64,000 bases of DNA, taken from Cheilinus undulatus (Eukaryota; Chordata; Actinopteri; Labriformes; Labridae). The notes under the pieces are model-generated. The model searched no databases. It saw only the letters and a program-made list of their open reading frames with translations, and had not been told where the DNA came from. Every line of letters starts with the position of its first letter. Within the stretch, counting starts at the first letter, position 1. Position numbers and translations under genes: made by a program. Positions 53,690 to 64,000 of the stretch are shown in pieces. The DNA lies in contig NC_054881.1 in assembly GCF_018320785.1 (NCBI RefSeq), positions 23,312,275 to 23,376,274 of the forward strand, in the 5' to 3' direction.

Positions 53690-55640
53690 GTCCTGCTTAT
53701 TTTCTGCTATATCAAAACTCATACATTTTCAGAATACTCAGTTGGAGGGAATGGTTGCGCTTCACATCAATGAAGACCATCAGTGGAGTGCTAAACCCAA
53801 GCCCAAAAATGTTCAAAAGTTAAAAAAAAGGCAGCACAATTTGAAATCCAAGTTATGAAGAACAGTACAATGACATTTTACTAGTTTATTTGGCTCACAT
53901 CACAAACGCGCATTTTGTATATATGTTGCCTTTTTTGAAACTTATGCCCAATTTTCAGAACACTGCTTTTTAATTTCTCCATAAGAAAATCATTTCTTTT
54001 TGAAAATTAAGAGGATAAATAAGCTATTCATTTATATTTACAGCATTAGTAATAGTCTGATTTTGCTTTCAAGATAATGAAAAGACAACCAGATGGGATA
54101 GAAATGTTACTTTTAATTTTTTTTACTTTGTGTCATTAGGAATTGTTAATCAAGATGTATGAAATAAAATACTATTCTTCGGCAGATGTAATCCCAGTCA
54201 CTGTAGAATGAATGAGATCAATGAGGGAGACCTAGAGAGGTTGTCTGATTTTCACATGGTGAGAGCTGAGTCTCTCTTTTTCACATGTAACACTCTCTGC
54301 CCAGTGAACTCTGCTTTTTTTTTGCCTGATATGGTTGGTTACACGGTGTCTCACCTTTTCTAAAGAAAAACTGTATTCAAGCTGTTGAATAGCATTCAGA
54401 TATCATATATAAATAAAATAATGAGCCAGGAAAAGTCTAGGGTGGGCTACTAAACAAGTGTGTGGGCCCTGGTCCTCCACAAGGCTCTATAGGCTGCATC
54501 TGATATGGAAACACTATAAACAGGCAACAGGAGCGAAGACACACTGGGGTTGGATACAGAGGTGATCATGGGATGACGAGACTCAGTTACATGTAGATCA
54601 GGGTAGGAACTACCCAGAGTGCACTGAACAATGCTAGCTAACATGGGAATTTATTTTTTAATCTTCTTAAAATATATAAATCTGTCTTCTGCATTTCTCT
54701 GTACAACATGCATATAAAGGACATTCAGGTTTATCTAATAAGGACAAAATGTCTCAATATATGTTCCTTTAAATTACATCAGAGACTGTCAGTTCCCCTT
54801 CCAGTATCCTTTGTACAACATTTTATGAAGCTGTCGTTACAGAACATGTGTTTTGGCAAGTTTTCTCTGTTGTGCATTACAAGCCTATGTTTGGAACAGA
54901 GTGAGCTGTTTTGAATTTTATCTTGACTTTAAGGAAATAGGTGTAGTCTCATTCTTATTGACAGTCAGACAAGACTGACACCAATCTTTTGTAACATGTG
55001 AGTGCAGTTGGTATCAAGGGGAATGCCCACAAAACTTCACATCTACTGTGAGCTGAGGGAGTAAGCAGACTATTAATAACTCCAGTGCTATAGAGCTATG
55101 AAGAATGTGGCCTTCCGTACTACAAATAAATTTTAATGTCTATATCTTTCATACTGTAGATTTTTATTTACCCAACCTAATTAAAGTTGAGTAGAAGAAC
55201 AGTGTGGCTGCAGGTCATCATTAAGTTGACTCATTACAGCTTGGTAGCATTGGCATCTGAGATAAATATCTTGGTGTTCTCAGTGTTGCAGGCAAGAAAA
55301 AAAAATTCTTTCCCCCATGGGGCGTCCTGCATCTAGCTATGACATGATAAATCTATTTGATGCTTCATCTAAGCAGTTAAACTAGCCAAATTTGAACTTG
55401 CATTAAGACTGAAAATTGGGGTGTCAGCTAGGGTGGCCATTTCCACAGCACCAAAAAGGAGGACACTTTGCAGCACTTGGTGAAGCAATAATAATTGCAA
55501 CAAGTAGGATTCTAGTGTATTCCCCACTACAATACAATTTTGTCCATGATCATGATAGTATCATGATACAGTGATTCATTGAAGGACAATGATCTTGAGG
55601 TAACGTGATTAACACAAAGCTGGTCATATTGAGCACACAT
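53690..55640. other. Intergenic sequence without recognisable genes
   Basis: AT-rich. No coding similarity and no clear repeat, apart from short low-complexity runs. Confidence 0.5.
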
Positions 55641-55669
55641 GTAAGAAAGGAAAGCTAGTTTTTAAATAA

Positions 55670-55955
55670 GCCTATCCCAGCTGGTCGCCAGTCAATGGCA
55701 GGGCTGACGTACACAGACAGACAACTAGGCACACTCACATTCACACCTACGGCTAATTTTAGAGTCACCGATTAACCTAATGAGTATGTTTTTGGTGGTG
55801 GGAGAAAGGTGGAGTACGGGGAGTGAACCCACGCATGCACGGAGAGAACATGCATACTCCACACAGACAGGCCCTGATCAGGAAATGAATCAAGGACCTT
55901 CTTGCTGTGAAGCAACAGCGCTAACCCCTGCACCACCATGCAGCCCAGGCTTTAG
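55670..55955 (-). mobile_element. tRNA-derived SINE or SINE-like repeat, minus strand
   Basis: On the minus strand it starts GGGCTGCATGGTGGTGCAGG (A-box region), then CAGCAAGAAGGTCCTTGATTC, AGTATGCATGTTCTCTCCG, and ends in GTCTGTCTGTGTACG. This is the layout of a very common teleost SINE with an internal conserved core. Family name not assigned. Confidence 0.7.
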
Positions 55956-55974
55956 CTTTTGACCTATGTTGCAC

Positions 55975-56055
55975 TACACACTGGCCTACATTAGCTGCCT
56001 ATATTGGCCTACATTGGCTGTAGATACCAGCCTATATCAGGTGTAGATTTAGTCT
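55975..56055. repeat. Short copy of the pou5f3-intron tandem unit
   Basis: ACTGGCCTACATTAGCTG, TATTGGCCTACATTGGCTGTAG and CCAGCCTATATCAG repeat the same unit found at 49200-49795, here about three copies. Confidence 0.65.
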
Positions 56056-56216
56056 TTATCCTCAGGTTTTTTTTTCTTTTTAATAATAGATATTAATCAA
56101 TTTAATCTGTTCTTCCCTTTTTTTTTAATCAGTAAAGTACTATATTGATAAACTGCACTCAACATATTATCAAAACATACAACCTTACAACATGAACATA
56201 CCATAGCATTGCTAGC

Positions 56217-57266
56217 TCAAGTTCTAAAAGCTTTAACCCAGGTTTCCAGGTCAGAGTAAACTTTGTGCTGAGACAAGCTGTTGTACTGCGAGCATATTTT
56301 ACACAGTCTCTCCCTCCAGTCTGTGTACAACTTCACCTTCCACTTGCTTTTCCAGTTGAAATATTCATTATAGCGTTTCTTATTTTCTGCTAACCCTTGC
56401 AGATACTTCCCTAAGTCTTTAACAGAGTCAAATTCATCAACATGGATGAAAGAGTTAGGTGGAGCCACAGCTTTGTAGTCGTCTAACGGTGGCCCCATGA
56501 CAACAGGCACTGTCCCGCCTTGGTAAGCATTCCTCCACAGCTTCTCTGTAATGTAATCTTTGCTGAATGAGTTCTCAAATGACAAATAGAAGTAGCAGTG
56601 AGAGACTGTTCGCAAGAGGCCTTTTGATGTTAGAGGTTTCTTTGCCCAACGTCCATAAAGTTTCACAGGAACAATTTTACTTAGTTCCTCGTACACTCTG
56701 CTTCTGTTGTGCTGGCTCTTGTAGTTGCTGATAACCCAACAAACCAAAGAGCTTTTATTCTGATGGATGTCTTCTTCTCCTTTATCTTCCTTTGGCAGCA
56801 GCTCGCCGTAGGGAACAGTTACATCCGCGTCTCTCCTATAGGTTATAGTCATGTTGAAGAAATTAGAAAACTGGCTCAAGTTTTCACTGTTAACAGGGGC
56901 TTCTAGAGACATCCAGGCCCACCTCTGGCTTTGTGGACGTGGGAGGTCAAACGGCAGCTTTTGGCTGCCCTGCATCAGCTCCCGATTGTGGAACACGACC
57001 ACGTCTGCTGAGGGAAACGCAGAGCGCTGATCCACCAGTCTGCAGTGAGGGATTTGGTAGCGGTCCCAGCACACATCACCCCTCAGGCTAAATGGCCTGC
57101 TATAGGGCCAGTACCACAGCAGGATGGTGATGTTTCTACTGCTGCTCGTGTGACTGAAAGTGGGGGTGTTTGTGTCCGTCAGAGCCTGAAATCGTCCTGG
57201 CCATCCGTTGAGGAGAGACAGTCGTAACAAACAGAGAAAGCAGAAGAGAAAGAGTCTTTTTCTCAT
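56217..57266 (-). CDS. fut7: Fut7, alpha-1,3-fucosyltransferase 7 (GT10 family)
   Basis: One open frame of 349 codons (human FUT7 has 342). It begins with a short basic N-terminus and a membrane anchor (about 5-20), then ITILLWYWP (47-54), the acceptor region SADVVVFHNREL (86-97), and MSLEAPVNSENL with YRRDADVTVPYG (143-154). The family signature YLSFENSFSKDYITEKLWRNA (227-247) follows, then GTVPVVMGPP (251-260), and a Cys pair (LCKIC) near the C-terminus. Potential N-glycosylation sites: 45, 129, 138, 170, 187. The enzyme is a type II Golgi protein that adds fucose from GDP-fucose to sialylated N-acetyllactosamine, giving sialyl Lewis x for selectin binding in mammals; the fish acceptor range is inferred. 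FUT7 is preferred over FUT4/9 for its SADVVVFHNRE block and the npdc1 neighbourhood. The coding start may extend into an upstream exon. Confidence 0.93.
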   Translation of the reverse strand: MRKRLFLFCFLCLLRLSLLNGWPGRFQALTDTNTPTFSHTSSSRNITILLWYWPYSRPFSLRGDVCWDRYQIPHCRLVDQRSAFPSADVVVFHNRELMQGSQKLPFDLPRPQSQRWAWMSLEAPVNSENLSQFSNFFNMTITYRRDADVTVPYGELLPKEDKGEEDIHQNKSSLVCWVISNYKSQHNRSRVYEELSKIVPVKLYGRWAKKPLTSKGLLRTVSHCYFYLSFENSFSKDYITEKLWRNAYQGGTVPVVMGPPLDDYKAVAPPNSFIHVDEFDSVKDLGKYLQGLAENKKRYNEYFNWKSKWKVKLYTDWRERLCKICSQYNSLSQHKVYSDLETWVKAFRT

Positions 57267-57296
57267 TGAGCCAAGCTGAGGTGCACACCCCTGTCA
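57267..57296 (-). promoter_or_regulatory. fut7: Probable splice acceptor just before the fut7 first ATG
   Basis: On the minus strand, TTTTTGTGACAG precedes 24 bases (57290-57267) that lead directly into the ATG at 57266. Those 24 bases are in frame with the ATG and free of stops (eight codons). This suggests an upstream first exon, untranslated or encoding a few residues as in human FUT7. Confidence 0.55.
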
Positions 57297-60200
57297 CAAA
57301 AAGAGGCGAGAATTACAATCACTACAGAGCAACATGGTTTTTGTGGCTTTTAAACCTTTGGTAGATCATCATGTCAAAAATGTTAGGGTTGCATGTGGAA
57401 GCTTATGTCAGATTTTTTAAGTAAAATGTTAATCTTTCTTTAAAGGCTTAAAGGTATCGCTCATTATGAATATTTGCTGTGATTATTGTAAACAGATGTA
57501 TTTTGGGCTCATTGTGTAAATAACTCCATCTAATACCTTTATAGAGATAATGTTATTCTTCATTGTCTCTTTTAGTTCACATAGAGGGGTTGATTTCCAT
57601 TTCAGTCTGTTTAATAAGGATTTTAATATCCTGCCATCAAAAAAAAAAAAAATGTTTTCAAGTGTGGTCTTGAAGTTTAGATCGGTTTTTGCTAGTCTGA
57701 TACAGTGCCCATCACTCCCCATCTAAAATTAAAACCTGTGTTGTGAGGTAGTCAATTAGTCCTCCTTTAAATAGCAAAACTAAACATAAATCTACAGTTT
57801 ATATGCCATTAAAAGTAATGGTAAGGTGGTGAGGGGGTTAAGTTTGTGACCATAAATTCCACCCTTCCTGCTGTGAGTCTGAAGACTTTGCAACTCATTC
57901 CTCGACTCTCACCCCTCATTTCCTGTAGTCTGATTGCAGAAAGCATCTTATTAATTTTCATGTTGCAATTTGAAGTGACAGGCAAGGGCAGCAAAGACAA
58001 GACATTGCATGAGTTTGATTTACATAGACTTATAGAGTAAACACCAGAAAGGTTAACAAGAGACCCTGATAACCATAAATGCATAGGTTTACATAAAATA
58101 TCAAGTTAAAGATCTGCTAACCACATAGAAAAGGCCACACATGTGAACATCTTAAAAATTAAATATTAAACTAATACAATAAAAGCAAAAGCAATAATTG
58201 TGAAGGATGGAAACATAAGCATGATGATAAATGAAGTAATAAGGTAGCAGATGGGTTCATTTCAACAACATAGACTGCAGTAATAAAAGATAAGCTGACT
58301 ATTTTCTTTACAGTTTTGGGGGAAATTCTGGGAAATTAGAGTTAGCACTGGATAGATAAATAAGGTTTTTGGCTTATCATTCAAATCTACCTCTGACTAT
58401 CTATTTTAGATTTTCAAGAAGAGAGAAAATACATCATTCTTTGTAGGTTTCACCTAAGCTTTCTTAAAATAAGAGTAATAATCTGTTGCATAAGTAATTA
58501 TGGTATATTCCACCACAGGGAAATGGTAATTATTGTAATGAGAACTCACCATCAGGTATCTTGACTCAACCTGCAGTGAAAGGACTCACCATCACCCACT
58601 CAGATCACAAACTGTGAATTTTACTGGTCAAGGGACCTTTGTGTAGGCTTCCTTTGCTTCTCTGTATGGGCAGAAACATATACTAAGAACAAGAAAATAT
58701 CCCTGGGTCAATACTTTTTTTAAAAATGCAGACAGAGAATTTGTATCTGGTACTTAAGACTGATAAGAGTTCAAACACATTGAAAGTTATATTAAACATG
58801 TAGTTTAAGTAAACATTTAAAGCTCAAATGAGATGGTTTAGCTGGTAGCAACAAAACCCAACTTTATCGAGTGTCCAATCAGAATGAAGGCATGAAAGCA
58901 CAAAAATGAATCTCAATTTAAAAAAACAAAGCATCCTGATAATTAGACAACACAGAGATAAAAATGTATGAACCCAGCTCAAATGGGATAACATGGTTTT
59001 CCTTTGCTGTCTACTATTGAGGGAAGGGGTTATCATGTAAGTAAATGACCTCAGACATCTTAGCATATTTAGCTCACTTGTGAGCTATGCATCAACATTT
59101 TCATAGAAATAAGGTTAGGCGTGTTTTTGAAAGAGGTGGGATAAAACCTCATATCATGTAAAAGCGGACGTAGAGCCCTGCCAGAGCCGTAATCACCACG
59201 CCTGGGTGTTGGTTTCTGAGAAGCTCGCTATGCCACTAGCTGGGGGCCAATGCTGCACCATGTAAGCTGAGAATGTACAAATACACAAACAGCTCACATG
59301 GCACACCACTTTCTATTTCAAAACAAGCTTAGTTAAAGCTCAACATATACTCTAAGCACTAAAGGATAATAAACAGGTCTGAAATGGAAATGGAAAAACT
59401 GGAATTTCTGCAATGGTAAAACATAACTCTGCAAGGATATTTTAGAAATGATAACTTATTACTAATATAATTTACTTGAACATCAGGCTGAAAATAGAAG
59501 CACTGCTTGCTAAATTGTGGGCTAATTCCATTCAAAACAGCTAATTTTACTACCTCTACTGTTCCACCCATAACCATATCTATAGTAAAGCCCAAAGCAC
59601 AATGTGAGTAGTTGTTTTTCAGTGCTGTGGAAAAGTATGTTCCCCTTTTGAAGCTTAGCATTAGTTCATGCAACATATGGTATAGCCTTACGCCCAGCCA
59701 TGATCAGCTGACGGCCAAATGACACCAATTGTCACCTCCCACTTCTCACTAAACCCTGCTTGCATTAATGCTTATGCACCATGCTGATAATGCTGACAAA
59801 GCTTAACCTCCTCCACCCCAGCTTCCTCCTTTATAGCATAAAGCTTATTGCAGCCTCACATTGAGATTCATACTACTATATTAGTTGCTTTTGAAATAAT
59901 TTTATCGTATTCAATACACATTGTCATCGATGTAACAGTCTATATGGGGGCTTCTAGCCCTGCACTCCCTGGAAAGTCAAAGCAGCTGCTTGACTAACCC
60001 AGGGAGAATCTTGTGAGCAGAGCCTTCTCCACCAGGTTAAACTGTAAATCCATTTCTCAATAAAATGGTTAAATGTGTTACAAGACTGTTCCTGAATGAA
60101 CCTGATTGCTTGTACTTTTGATATTTGTCGCACTTACATGTTTTAGACAATCAAAAACATGTTAATATTAGACAAAGATAACCTGAGTAAATACAAAATG

Positions 60201-63200
60201 CTGTTTTATAATAATTTCATTTCAAGGGGATAAAAGCACTTTCCGATCCATATGTGAAAAAATATAATTGCCCCTTGACCTATTAACTGATGGTGCTACC
60301 CTTGGTGGCAACAAGCAAACAAGTGCATGCATGGGTCTTTCACAGCTATATGGCTGTCAGTACTGCCTTGGTGTAGGTGTCAGATAATGTGATAAACAGC
60401 ACACTCCTGAAACAGCCTTTACACCTTTGTCTCCACCCTTAAACTGTGAGCTGCACTTCAAACATTTGAAAACAGAAAAAAGGATTACTGTCAAAGGACA
60501 TTACTCATGTACAGGATAATATAAGCAAATAGAAAAGGGGCACCTCTTTGTCCACAGGGAGCACCAAAATGGACACAACGTGAAAATTCCTTACAGGAGC
60601 TTTAGAAAAATGACAAATTACTTTTATTAGACATTGTTGTGAATATGAAAGTGTAATATAAGCATGTGGGTTCTCCCTTCTAAAATAAAGGATAAATAAA
60701 AATGTTTGCACTGTACTGTACATCATAATAAAGCAGCAGATAGCAAAGGTATACAAATCTGGATTGCAAGCTACTCTTATGATCACAGCAGTGTTCTACT
60801 GAGTAGTGCTACCTGTCTAGCTACCATGTGGCACTGTCAAGTAAGTGAGGATTTTTTTCAATAGATGCTTTTTGTCCATCCACACATGCTCCTGCTAAAA
60901 TCTTACAGGTTTTGGTGTACAGCATCGAAGCATGCTTCTGGTTCCTTACAGTGAGTAGTAGTGTTTTTAAGAAGAAAGTGAGAGTTATTTGATTGGGGAT
61001 AATCATCCACTGAGATGCCACCTAAGGAAACTTAAAAGAGTTCCAAAACTTCCCCATACTCTGACAATACAGCAAGGTGTGATTTCATAGAGTTACTTTG
61101 TTCTGATGGCATTATTTGATGGAGGATACAGCTAGTGTTTCATGCATCAGCAGCATTTTTGACAAGGCAGCACATTTTCAAAGAGCACCATCAAAGTGAA
61201 CTTCAAATGTAGTTGATACTTCTTTTAAGATCTTATTTTAAAGCTCCTGTTCAGGAGTTTCAGGTTGGGTCACTTTTGGATAAAGCTGTACTAAATACAT
61301 CACTCAGTATGAATTGCTGCCTGTTAATAACAGCACATTGTGATTCCCCTGGTCTGATACCAACCTGGCAGGAACATTAACAAGCATTAAAATATCTGTA
61401 CAGAATTAATCAGTCATCTCGCTGATGGCATTGTTGGCATTTGTAGCTCACATTCAGCTTTAAACTCTTCCAAGGAGCTTTAAAAAAACTGGGACACTTT
61501 GTTGTTTGTATGCAGTGACATAGTAGAAAATGTTACCTGGACTATCTATCATCTATCTATCAGCAAAGCTGTAACATTTATACAGATACTGTTTGAAATC
61601 TGTTATTTAAAGCTTCTAGAGGTATGATTTTTTTTTTACAGGATGTGGTGACAGGTTCATGTTGACGGTGGTATTGCTCTTCTCGCTCATAGTTGTCAAG
61701 TGTTAAGAGGGTGAAAAACTAAAATAGACACGGATTCTGAAGCTGTATAGGTTTATTCATCTACAGCATACTGAGATAAGAGCTCTTTAAATTTGTAGCT
61801 TTAACATGCGACTTATCATCTTTTGTATCTCCCACTGTATAGAAAACAAAAAACAGAAAATAACACATTAGAAGTCGGAGCACACTGACCTGAGGATTTC
61901 AAGATGAGTCTGCTTTCTCTCCTCAGTCACCACAGACACTATGTTCGGTTGCCACTGGTAGGAAACTGATGGTGAGCATGAAGCGTTTAGAAACCATAAC
62001 CAGAAACCTTTTTAAGGAAGCTGAGGAGCCTCTCTGAGAAATTGTTGAATATAAAAGAAGCTCAGCAGAACTGTGGAGCACGCTTTGTCATCCCAGTCAC
62101 AATTTCTGCTTACTAATAAACCTAGATATCATTAGCTTTCTTTCTGCCCGTCGTCTTTTAAGAGAAACGCTGCAAAATGGGCTGAGCACAGACAGGATGT
62201 GTGTGTACCGATAGGAAAAGAGGAAGCATTGAACATGATCTATTTAAGAAGGGGTGGGGGTGGGGATTTTATACCTGTGAAACATAAGGATAAAAGCAGT
62301 TCATTATTTTTTTTCATACATATAATTTAACATGTTTATGTACAGGTGAGAGGCTACATACAATATATTACATACTTGTCTGACACATGCACTGTTTGTA
62401 CAGTTCAGTGGCTGAATGTTTTTTTTTTGTATTTTACAGTTTGAAACTGTTACTGTCCTGCAGTAAAATGCTCACTAGGCATACTTGTTTAGCTGCTCAT
62501 CAATGCAAATATCCATTCAGCCAATCCCATGGTGGCAACCTATGCATGTAGGCATGGACAAGACGACCAGCTGAGGTTTAAAATGAGCATCAGAATGGGG
62601 ACTACGCTGATTTAAGTGACTTTTAATGTCTTAATTAAAGTGACATCTGGCTTAGTGAATACTGTACTGTTAATAAATCCTTTTCATTCTATAACTGCTT
62701 CTATCAAAACATAATATTGATACCTAATTTTAGCCAAGTATTCTGCTGTGGATTGGATTACACAGTAGGTATTTTGCATAGGAGAGTAGGAATACATATT
62801 TTTCATGTGCCCTTTCTTGTATTCTTATATACAGTATATCAGTATTTTCCAGCAATCTTGCTGTGCACTTATTCTAAGGTACAGTTCCCTAGTTGTGTGA
62901 AAATTTACAAAAATTCACAATGGTATGAAAAAAAAAAATGCTGCAGTTTTGCACAGCAAAATTAGGTTGCTAGTGTGAAAGCTTTCCCTGACCTACTCCA
63001 TTCTTGAAAAGATAAAATGAAATAAAATAAAATGCATGTGAATTAATCAAAGGGACTTCAGCCAGTGGGATGCATTTTTTTCCCTAAGTGGTCATACCAG
63101 GAAATGGTATTTGTGAAAAAGGTTTCATTTTTTTCTCTCTGATTAAACCTTTTCTTTTTCCTGATGTTTAACAGTTATAGACTCTTGGTCATGGACACAT

Positions 63201-64000
63201 TAAATATTTAAGGTGTCCATCATAAATAGTCACCAACTCAGGATGTGTTTGGTATTGTAGTAGCATAAAAATACATGAATCGTTGTCATTTTTGAAATGA
63301 TAAAGGCACCCTTTATTATATACAAGTGTAGGACATGTAGAAAGCATAGTTTTAAGAGTTGTTAGTGGTCAAGCTCCTACTTCTGTGCTGGTTGTGGGTC
63401 AATATAAATTCATGAAGACAGTAAACAGGCAGGTACTTCATCTGTCTTGGGCTCCATCCTGCAGCTATGGTATCTCTGTGATGCGGCAGAATTGCTGCTG
63501 AAGAAGAAGATGGAGAGATATTGACAGACATAATGGCTGATAGTAGTCCTGGCCCTAAACACACACACATACACACACGCAGCAAATGACCAGGATTCAG
63601 TTCAAGGTTTTTAAAGGATTATCACATCAGAGAAAACACTGAACAGCTCAGGAACAACTGCAACAGTCATATCTTTTCAAAATATAGATTTAAAAAGATA
63701 TGGACGATATTGTTGAGTACTGTTCACTAGTGTGGACACAGACACTAGAATCATAAAACAGAGATCAAACAATGGCATGTCAGTGAAATTTGCCGTAGGC
63801 CTCTCGTCTATAATACCTTAGAAAACTTTTAGAAGTTGTGATAGAAAATATGAAAACTTCAGTTGAAAAAAAGAAAAGCTGTCACTGTTGACATAGACTA
63901 GAGACATGTATAACTACAGCATGAAAAAAATAACTACTCTCTTTGTAAAAATTACTTAAATTACTATTACTAAGCCATAACTAAGACTTAAATTAGTCTG
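57297..64000. other. Non-coding DNA upstream of fut7
   Basis: 6.7 kb of AT-rich sequence holding the promoter and first exon of fut7 somewhere, but neither can be placed by eye. Open frames here are short and lack domains. Small runs (ATCTATC at 61545-61560, A-runs at 57638-57652 and 62927-62938) are the only repeats noted. No neighbouring gene is recognised. Confidence 0.55.

Noticed and set aside
63352..63585. Minus-strand open frame as an exon of a neighbouring gene
   Set aside because: I could not match it to genes expected near fut7 (such as abca2 or clic3), and no splice-site support is visible.
1..64000. CRISPR arrays, operons, phage or other prokaryotic systems
   Set aside because: The window is vertebrate nuclear DNA; the tandem repeats seen are diverged minisatellites without spacer structure.

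Overview
The window is nuclear DNA of a ray-finned fish, most likely a percomorph teleost. The genes have introns with GT/AG borders. The non-coding DNA is AT-rich and full of teleost-type Tc1/mariner, hAT, SINE and LINE copies. Three protein genes can be read with confidence, in the order npdc1 (+), pou5f3 (+), fut7 (-). I did not identify the species, and no prokaryotic or viral features are present.

Positions 1-1739 hold upstream sequence and a GC-rich promoter. npdc1, a single-pass membrane protein of neurons, runs from 1740 to 37989 in nine coding exons that join in frame to 333 codons. Most of its length is two large introns (21.6 kb and 9.6 kb) filled with transposon remnants: a Tc1 tail, several tRNA-derived SINEs, hAT elements with readable 8-bp target-site duplications, and a LINE that keeps its 5' part but lacks reverse transcriptase.

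The 38.95-47.1 kb interval between npdc1 and pou5f3 holds three SINEs (one with a perfect 17-bp target-site duplication), a decayed Tc1 element and a GC-rich block near 46.0-46.3 kb. pou5f3 (47528-50341, five coding exons, 473 codons) is the POU class V pluripotency factor of fishes. Its proximal promoter carries an exact LRH-1/SF-1 type site, and its third intron contains an expanded short tandem repeat. A second, internally deleted Tc1 element lies at 52.7-53.7 kb. fut7 (56217-57266, minus strand) encodes an alpha-1,3-fucosyltransferase of family GT10 in one large exon, with a probable splice acceptor just before the first ATG. From about 57.3 kb to the end I see no further coding sequence.

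The three genes do not form a pathway. Their adjacency is a conserved vertebrate gene neighbourhood: in mammals NPDC1 and FUT7 stay linked, while the pou5f3-type gene is kept beside them in fishes and some other vertebrates. I found no previously undescribed system here. The most useful leads are regulatory (pou5f3 promoter and upstream block), the fut7 5' end, and a few structurally informative mobile elements.
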